DNA of 8,872 bases. It comes from Actinomycetes bacterium. Lineage in GTDB: Bacteria; Actinomycetota; Actinomycetes; Actinomycetales; Microbacteriaceae. Of the stretch, positions 5,731 through 8,872 are shown piece by piece. The notes beneath the pieces are model-generated. The model was not told where the DNA came from and searched no databases. It saw only the letters and a list, made by a program, of their open reading frames with translations. The position numbers and the translations under genes are program-made. The stretch lies in contig JAEWJG010000262.1 of the NCBI GenBank assembly GCA_023386675.1, positions 1 through 8,872 on the forward strand, written 5' to 3'. Position 1 is the stretch's first letter; each line of letters opens with the position of its first letter.

Positions 5731-6357
5731 TCAGTAACCGGTGCGCTGATCCTCGAGGCGGGCGAGATCGCGCCAGATGAGCAGCTTGAGCCGCGCCGGC
5801 TTCTCGCGCTCGTAGTCGGCCTTCAGCGCCTCGACGCCGGAGAACGCGTCCAGCCCGGCCTCGATCGCCCGGCCGACCTCGTCCCAGGCGTCCTTCCTGC
5901 CGCGCTCGACGAGGGCCAGCAGCTCTTCCTCCGAGTCGGCCTTCGCCCGCAACCGGCGCGCCAGCTCGACCGCCGCATCCCGCCGCAGCCGGAGGTTGTC
6001 CACATCCACCCGGCGGTAGTCGTGCGGGTGCATCGCGTCGCCGCCCTGCTTCTCGGCGGCCTCCAGCTCCTCCTCGATGCGGCCGGCGGCGACGCCCTGC
6101 TCGGACGCCAGCTCGCGCAGCATGGCGGCCGCCTCCATGGCGTGCAGCGCAGGATCGTACGAGTTGCCGTACTGGATGGTGTCCACCACGATGTGGTTCT
6201 TCACCGACATGCGGGTGGCGTATTCCGCGAGGAGCATGCCCTCCTCCACCGACTGCTCGAGGGTGGGCGCAGCGGGGGTCGGCAGGGCGTCCTCGTCGAA
6301 CGGACGCGTGCGCGTCGTCTTCTCGACGCTCCTGCGGAACCACTTCGGCCAGCGCAT
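5731..6357 (-). CDS. Conserved-looking helical protein of unknown function
   Basis: I do not recognise this 208-aa protein. It starts with a basic, tryptophan-rich amphipathic stretch (RWPKWFRRS, 2-10), has a Pro/Thr/Ala linker (25-33), and then is largely charged and helical; residues 71-103 and 125-155 are rich in Glu, Ala, Leu and Arg and could form coiled coils. A distinctive patch, VVDTIQYGNSYDP (57-69), and MHPHDYRRVDVDN (109-121) look like conserved motif candidates. There is no signal peptide or membrane span. ATG 6357 is supported by GAGGAG (6362-6367) four bases upstream. Its stop is 1 nt from that of the convergent LMF-family gene, and a CAGAAT promoter hexamer lies at 6400-6405. 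Codon use and GC look like the neighbours, so recent transfer is not suggested. Confidence 0.75.
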   Translation of the reverse strand: MRWPKWFRRSVEKTTRTRPFDEDALPTPAAPTLEQSVEEGMLLAEYATRMSVKNHIVVDTIQYGNSYDPALHAMEAAAMLRELASEQGVAAGRIEEELEAAEKQGGDAMHPHDYRRVDVDNLRLRRDAAVELARRLRAKADSEEELLALVERGRKDAWDEVGRAIEAGLDAFSGVEALKADYEREKPARLKLLIWRDLARLEDQRTGY

Positions 6358-6399
6358 GGAACTCCTCGAACAGGGTGGCGCACCTCTCGCGCCCCCTCC

Positions 6400-6405
6400 A
6401 TTCTG
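6400..6405 (-). promoter_or_regulatory. Putative -10 of the 208-aa unknown gene
   Basis: CAGAAT on the minus strand, the same hexamer as the EEP-gene promoter at 2891, lies about 42 nt upstream of the ATG at 6357 and leaves room for a leader with the GAGGAG ribosome site. A weak CTGATC lies about 16 nt further upstream, inside the stop region of the membrane gene. Confidence 0.4.
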
Positions 6406-6423
6406 GCCGATACCGCCGACGGA

Positions 6424-6810
6424 TCAGCGGCCGGCGAAGAACTCGTTCGCGCGGCGCGTGTAGAGCAGGACGATGATGAGCAGCGACCAGAGGATCTGGA
6501 TGACACCGCTCACGAGCTGCGAGGTGAACAGCATCAGCACGCCGTTCAAGATGTCGATGACCATGACGATCGTGACGACCAGGCGGGCGCCGGAACTCCC
6601 GCGCAGCAGCCCGCGGGCGACGATCACGACGATGATGCCCAGGAGGATCGACAGGATGGCCGCCGTCGTGATCCCGGCCAGGGTCCCGCCGTTCGATCCC
6701 GCCATCTGGCTGCGGGTGAACAGGACGAGGACGCCGCCGATGATGTTCAGGATGCCGTTGATGTAGGCGAGGACGGCCACGAAGGTGACCGATCCGGGTC
6801 GTGGGGACAT
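6424..6810 (-). CDS. Small four-helix membrane protein (DUF7144-like)
   Basis: This 128-aa protein has four hydrophobic helices at about 8-31, 43-66, 75-97 and 101-118, with short loops and a charged tail (YTRRANEFFAGR). The opening TFVAVLAYINGILNIIGGV resembles actinobacterial DUF7144-type proteins, whose role is not known. Helices 1 and 3 end in similar strings (ILNIIGGVLVLFTRSQ, ILNGVLMLFTSQ), which suggests an internal 2+2 duplication. ATG 6810 has a good GGAGG at 6818-6822 with 7 nt spacing, so this gene probably has a leader. It is divergent from the DUF1905 gene (61 bp), and its stop lies 66 bp before the start of the 208-aa unknown gene on the same strand. The DUF number is from memory and moderately certain; that it is a small integral membrane protein is sure. 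Confidence 0.8.
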   Translation of the reverse strand: MSPRPGSVTFVAVLAYINGILNIIGGVLVLFTRSQMAGSNGGTLAGITTAAILSILLGIIVVIVARGLLRGSSGARLVVTIVMVIDILNGVLMLFTSQLVSGVIQILWSLLIIVLLYTRRANEFFAGR

Positions 6811-6858
6811 ATCAGATCCTCCGCTCTCGCCGGCCGCGCCGATGTCGGCCGCTTCCGG

Positions 6859-6864
6859 TAGCTT
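6859..6864 (+). promoter_or_regulatory. Putative -10 of the DUF1905 gene (leaderless geometry)
   Basis: TAGCTT (TANNNT) ends 7 nt before the ATG at 6872. There is no purine-rich ribosome site at normal spacing (the gap reads GGCGGAT), which favours leaderless expression. Confidence 0.45.
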
Positions 6865-6871
6865 GGCGGAT

Positions 6872-7171
6872 ATGGCCGGCTACCGCTATGAGTTCGAGGC
6901 AGAGCTGTTCCGCTGGGCGTCACGGCGGGAGCTGTGGGTGTTCGCCCGGGTGCCGCTGGAGGTGTCGGAGGAGATCCGGCTGCAGCCGCATCCACCCGCC
7001 GGGTTCGACTCGGTGAAGGTGTCGGTGACGCTGGGCGGGTCGCGCTGGTCGACGTCCATCTTCCCGCAGTCCGACGGAACCTATGTCGTCCCGATCAAGG
7101 GCGCGGTGCGCAAAGCGGAGGGCGTGGAGCTGGGCGACCGGGTGAGGATCGGCGTCGAGACGCTGCTGTGA
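6872..7171 (+). CDS. DUF1905 domain protein
   Basis: This 99-aa protein is a single DUF1905 domain, a small beta-rich fold of unknown function common in actinobacteria and sometimes fused to YdeI/OmpD-associated (bacteriocin-protection-like) domains. Recognisable features are the paired FEAELFRW and WVFARVPLEVSEEI strands (8-35), GFDSVKVSVTLGGSRWSTSIFP (44-65) and the C-terminal YVVPIKGAVRKAEGVELGDRV run (71-91), the usual signature. It is cytoplasmic, with no partner domain here. ATG 6872 is preferred over upstream starts because homology begins at YRYEFEAEL and the upstream frame overlaps the divergent promoter region. Its stop directly abuts the stop of the convergent DUF1345 gene, the two forming the palindrome TGATCA. 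Confidence 0.88.
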   Translation: MAGYRYEFEAELFRWASRRELWVFARVPLEVSEEIRLQPHPPAGFDSVKVSVTLGGSRWSTSIFPQSDGTYVVPIKGAVRKAEGVELGDRVRIGVETLL

Positions 7172-7861
7172 TCACTTGGCGGCGACCATGATCGTGTTCA
7201 GCGCGAGCACGATGATGAGCCCGTTGAAGAAGAAGCTCAGCACCGAGTGCCAGACGACGGTCCACCTCATGCGGGTGCTCAGCACCTCCACGTCGGACGC
7301 CGCGAACGTCGTGCCGAGCGTGAAGGCGAAGTACACGAAGTCGACGAAGCGCGGGTCGGCCGGCGGCTGGTCGTCAGGATGCGGGAAGCGCAGCATCGGC
7401 GAGGGCGCCGCGTAGTAGCGCTGGTAGTAGATCTGCGAGAAGCCCCAGTGCAGGAACCCCCAGGCCAGCAGCATCGACCACACGCCGACGAAGTCGGTCA
7501 GCGAGCCGAGCTCGGGGTCCTTGTGCAGCGCGAGCACCTGGATGGCGGCGGCGAGCCCGATCAGGCTGGCGAGGATGGTCGCGGTCATCGAGACCAGCCG
7601 CGCGACACGGCCGGTCTCCCAGCGAGCCGGGCGACCGCCGGTGGCCGGGCGCTGCGAGAGGCGGCCGAGCACGAACAGTGTGACGAGCAGGTAGACGGTG
7701 CCGAGTCCGCACCAGGCGGAGAGCAGCTCGAGCGTGGTGACGTCGTCCTCGGATAGCACGACCAGCCAGACGCCGACGACGATCATCGCCAGCTGGGCGA
7801 CGAGGCTCGCGACGAATCCCACCACGACCATCGGGCGCCGCGCGGGCGCGCTCTGCGACAT
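7172..7861 (-). CDS. DUF1345 family integral membrane protein
   Basis: This 229-aa protein shows about six hydrophobic segments (about 11-36, 44-66, 86-112, 122-143, 172-190 and 202-226) and the DUF1345 signature near the C-terminus: FVYFAFTLGTTFAASDVEV (175-193), then MRWTVVWHSVLSFFFN (198-213) and ALNTIM. The conserved aspartates and histidine around the last helices suggest a transporter or channel-like role, but the family's function is not known. A hydrophilic loop sits at about 69-84 and another at 160-171 (HPDDQPPADP). ATG 7861 has no good ribosome site; a TAGCAT hexamer 6 nt upstream suggests leaderless transcription. It is divergent from the Nudix gene across a gap that holds a structured repeat. 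Confidence 0.88.
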   Translation of the reverse strand: MSQSAPARRPMVVVGFVASLVAQLAMIVVGVWLVVLSEDDVTTLELLSAWCGLGTVYLLVTLFVLGRLSQRPATGGRPARWETGRVARLVSMTATILASLIGLAAAIQVLALHKDPELGSLTDFVGVWSMLLAWGFLHWGFSQIYYQRYYAAPSPMLRFPHPDDQPPADPRFVDFVYFAFTLGTTFAASDVEVLSTRMRWTVVWHSVLSFFFNGLIIVLALNTIMVAAK

Positions 7862-7867
7862 ACCTGG

Positions 7868-7873
7868 ATGCTA
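7868..7873 (-). promoter_or_regulatory. Putative -10 of the DUF1345 gene (leaderless geometry)
   Basis: TAGCAT on the minus strand (TANNNT) lies 6 nt upstream of the ATG at 7861, the same arrangement as several other genes in the window. The repeat element begins 16 bp further upstream and could overlap the -35 region. Confidence 0.45.
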
Positions 7874-7888
7874 GAGCGTCGCGCGGCC

Positions 7889-7977
7889 TGCGTCGGAGAT
7901 TCGGGCGCACACCGTCCGAATCTCCCGCCGCACCGCCATCCGTCGGAGATTTCGGCCGTGTTCTCCGACGATGCGCG
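7889..7977 (+). repeat. 89-bp dispersed structured repeat, copy 2 (divergent gap)
   Basis: This is the better-preserved copy of the element that is also present, inverted, at 1676-1764. It contains two hairpins: 7895-7904 (GGAGATTCGG) with 7916-7925, 10 perfect pairs and an 11-nt loop; and 7941-7949 (CGTCGGAGA) with 7962-7970, 9 perfect pairs and a 12-nt loop. TCGGAGAT boxes start at 7893 and 7943, exactly 50 bp apart as in the other copy. It lies between two divergent starts (7861 and 7998), so a terminator role is unlikely here; it covers the -35 regions of both genes and could affect their expression. Confidence 0.8.
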
Positions 7978-7985
7978 CCGCAGGG

Positions 7986-7991
7986 CAGGAT
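7986..7991 (+). promoter_or_regulatory. Putative -10 of the Nudix gene (leaderless geometry)
   Basis: CAGGAT is followed by GGAGGG and then directly by the ATG at 7998, so the hexamer-to-start gap is 6 nt. The purine tract touches the ATG, too close for a standard ribosome site. The hexamer and spacing match those in front of the cysteine hydrolase gene. Confidence 0.45.
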
Positions 7992-7997
7992 GGAGGG

Positions 7998-8399
7998 ATG
8001 CAGCCCCTGGTCGTCGTCGCAGCGGTCATCCGCTCGGCGGACGGCACGCGCGTGCTCGCCTGCCGGCGCGCACCGGGGAAGGACGCCGCGGGGCGTTGGG
8101 AGTTCCCGGGCGGCAAGGTCGAGGCCGGAGAGTCGCCGGAGGCGGCGCTCGCGCGCGAGATCGGCGAGGAGCTGGGCGCCCGCATCCACGTCGGCACGCT
8201 GCTCGACCGGACGGTGACCGCACGGCCGGACCGGGCGATCGACCTGGCCTGCTACGACTGCACGCTCGACGGCCCCGAGCCTACGGACAGCACCGACCAC
8301 GACGAGCTGCGGTGGGTCGCGACGGCGGACCTGCCGCGGATGGACTGGGCGGACGCCGATCTGCCGGCCGTCCGGATGCTGAGCGAGGAGGACGCGTGA
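7998..8399 (+). CDS. MutT-like Nudix hydrolase (NTP pyrophosphohydrolase)
   Basis: This 133-aa cytoplasmic enzyme hydrolyses nucleoside diphosphate-linked substrates. The full Nudix box Gx5Ex7REUxEExGU is present from G39 to A61 (G39, E45, R53-E54, E57-E58, G60). The WEFPGGK approach (34-40), the short length and the late RWVATADLPRMDW segment resemble MutT/NudG-type (deoxy)nucleoside triphosphate pyrophosphohydrolases, which remove oxidised nucleotides such as 8-oxo-dGTP; the precise substrate is not proven by the motif. An in-frame ATG at 7971 exists, but it lies inside the repeat element; ATG 7998 starts just before the first strand (LVVVAAVI). The stop overlaps the start of the alcohol dehydrogenase gene, so the two are probably co-transcribed. 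Confidence 0.92.
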   Translation: MQPLVVVAAVIRSADGTRVLACRRAPGKDAAGRWEFPGGKVEAGESPEAALAREIGEELGARIHVGTLLDRTVTARPDRAIDLACYDCTLDGPEPTDSTDHDELRWVATADLPRMDWADADLPAVRMLSEEDA

Positions 8400-8872
8400 A
8401 GGCCCTGTACTACGAGCGCTTCGGCGGACCGGTGACGGTCGCCGACCTGCCCGACCCGGCGGTCCCCGACGGCGGCGCCGTCATCCGCGTCGAGGCGTCG
8501 GGCCTGTGCCGCAGCGACTGGCACGCGTGGGTCGGGCACGACGACACCGTCGCGCTGCCGCATGTCCCGGGCCACGAGTTCGCGGGCGTAGTGGAGGCGG
8601 TCGGCGCGGGCGTCACCCGCTGGCGCCCCGGCGACCGGGTGACCGCGCCGTTCGTCAACGGCTGCGGAGCGTGCGAGTGGTGCCGCGTGGGCGCCGCGCA
8701 GGTGTGCCCGAAACAGACGCAGCCCGGGTTCACGCACTGGGGCTCGCACGCCGAGCTCGTCGCGGTGCGCGCCGCAGACACCAACCTGGTCCGCCTGCCG
8801 GCCGGCTTGGAGGCGGATGCGGCCGCCGCGCTCGGCTGCCGGTTCGCGACGGCGTTCCGCGCGGTGTCGGCG
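8396..8872 (+). CDS. Zinc-dependent alcohol dehydrogenase family protein (3' end beyond window)
   Basis: The 159 visible residues are the N-terminal GroES-like catalytic domain of a medium-chain, zinc-dependent dehydrogenase. Catalytic zinc ligands C38 and H60-E61 (in the PGHE motif) are visible, as are the four structural-zinc cysteines C90, C93, C96 and C104 (GCGACEWC). The NAD(P)-binding Rossmann domain should follow after the window edge; family proteins are about 340-350 aa, so roughly half is seen. The GTG start at 8396 overlaps the Nudix TGA by 3 bases within GTGA, with AGGAGG at 8386-8391 four bases upstream, so translational coupling is likely. The substrate is not identifiable; an alcohol or aldehyde dehydrogenase role is a family-level call. 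Confidence 0.9.
   Translation, partial: MKALYYERFGGPVTVADLPDPAVPDGGAVIRVEASGLCRSDWHAWVGHDDTVALPHVPGHEFAGVVEAVGAGVTRWRPGDRVTAPFVNGCGACEWCRVGAAQVCPKQTQPGFTHWGSHAELVAVRAADTNLVRLPAGLEADAAAALGCRFATAFRAVSA

Noticed and set aside
5668..6861. 397-aa plus-strand open frame across two minus-strand genes
   Set aside because: It overlaps three better-supported genes and is a low-complexity Arg/Asp/Gln product; a real gene would not cross both convergent and divergent junctions here.
1..8872. Mobile elements, CRISPR arrays, tRNA or rRNA genes, toxin-antitoxin or phage-defence systems
   Set aside because: I saw no transposase or integrase motifs, no regularly spaced identical repeats, no cloverleaf or rRNA-like sequence and no defence-gene signatures; base composition is uniform throughout.

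Overview
The window is very GC-rich and densely packed, with genes on both strands. Several starts have a -10-like hexamer 6 to 7 nt upstream, as in leaderless transcription, and one intergenic region carries a DtxR/IdeR-type iron box. Together with the gene content this points to a high-GC actinobacterium, most likely of the Microbacteriaceae type. That placement is inference; there is no rRNA or other marker gene here.

Layout. (1) Bases 1-575: a minus-strand, stand-alone siderophore-interacting (SIP-domain) protein with a hairpin at its 3' side and an iron box over its promoter. (2) 576-3628: a DNA-repair block. It holds a LigC-like ATP-dependent DNA ligase (+), a LigD-polymerase-domain / Prim-PolC-like primase-polymerase (-, convergent with the ligase), and an endonuclease/exonuclease/phosphatase-fold enzyme (+, divergent from the polymerase). 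No Ku gene and no LigD nuclease domain are visible. (3) 3667-5729: an isochorismatase-like cysteine hydrolase (+) and a lipase-maturation-factor-family membrane protein (+). (4) 5731-7861: an unrecognised 208-aa helical protein (-), a small four-helix membrane protein (-), a DUF1905 protein (+) and a DUF1345 membrane protein (-). The convergent pairs in this block are 0 to 1 nt apart. (5) 7998-8872: a MutT-like Nudix hydrolase whose stop overlaps the GTG start of a zinc alcohol dehydrogenase that runs off the window.

The least expected signal is an 89-bp imperfect repeat, present twice in opposite orientation about 6.2 kb apart. One copy is in the convergent gap between ligase and polymerase, the other in the divergent gap upstream of the Nudix gene. 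By hand count the copies match at 71 of 89 positions, and at 53 of 62 in the core. Both keep the same internal architecture: a 10-bp hairpin with an 11-nt loop and a second copy of the TCGGAGAT box exactly 50 bp from the first. It looks like a small dispersed structured element.

Functionally, the ligase, primase-polymerase and EEP-fold enzyme could act together in DNA gap repair; in mycobacteria LigC and Prim-PolC have been linked to base excision repair. The MutT-like protein may sanitise oxidised nucleotides. The remaining genes look like ordinary chromosomal housekeeping or poorly characterised genes. I see no mobile element, CRISPR array, tRNA or rRNA.
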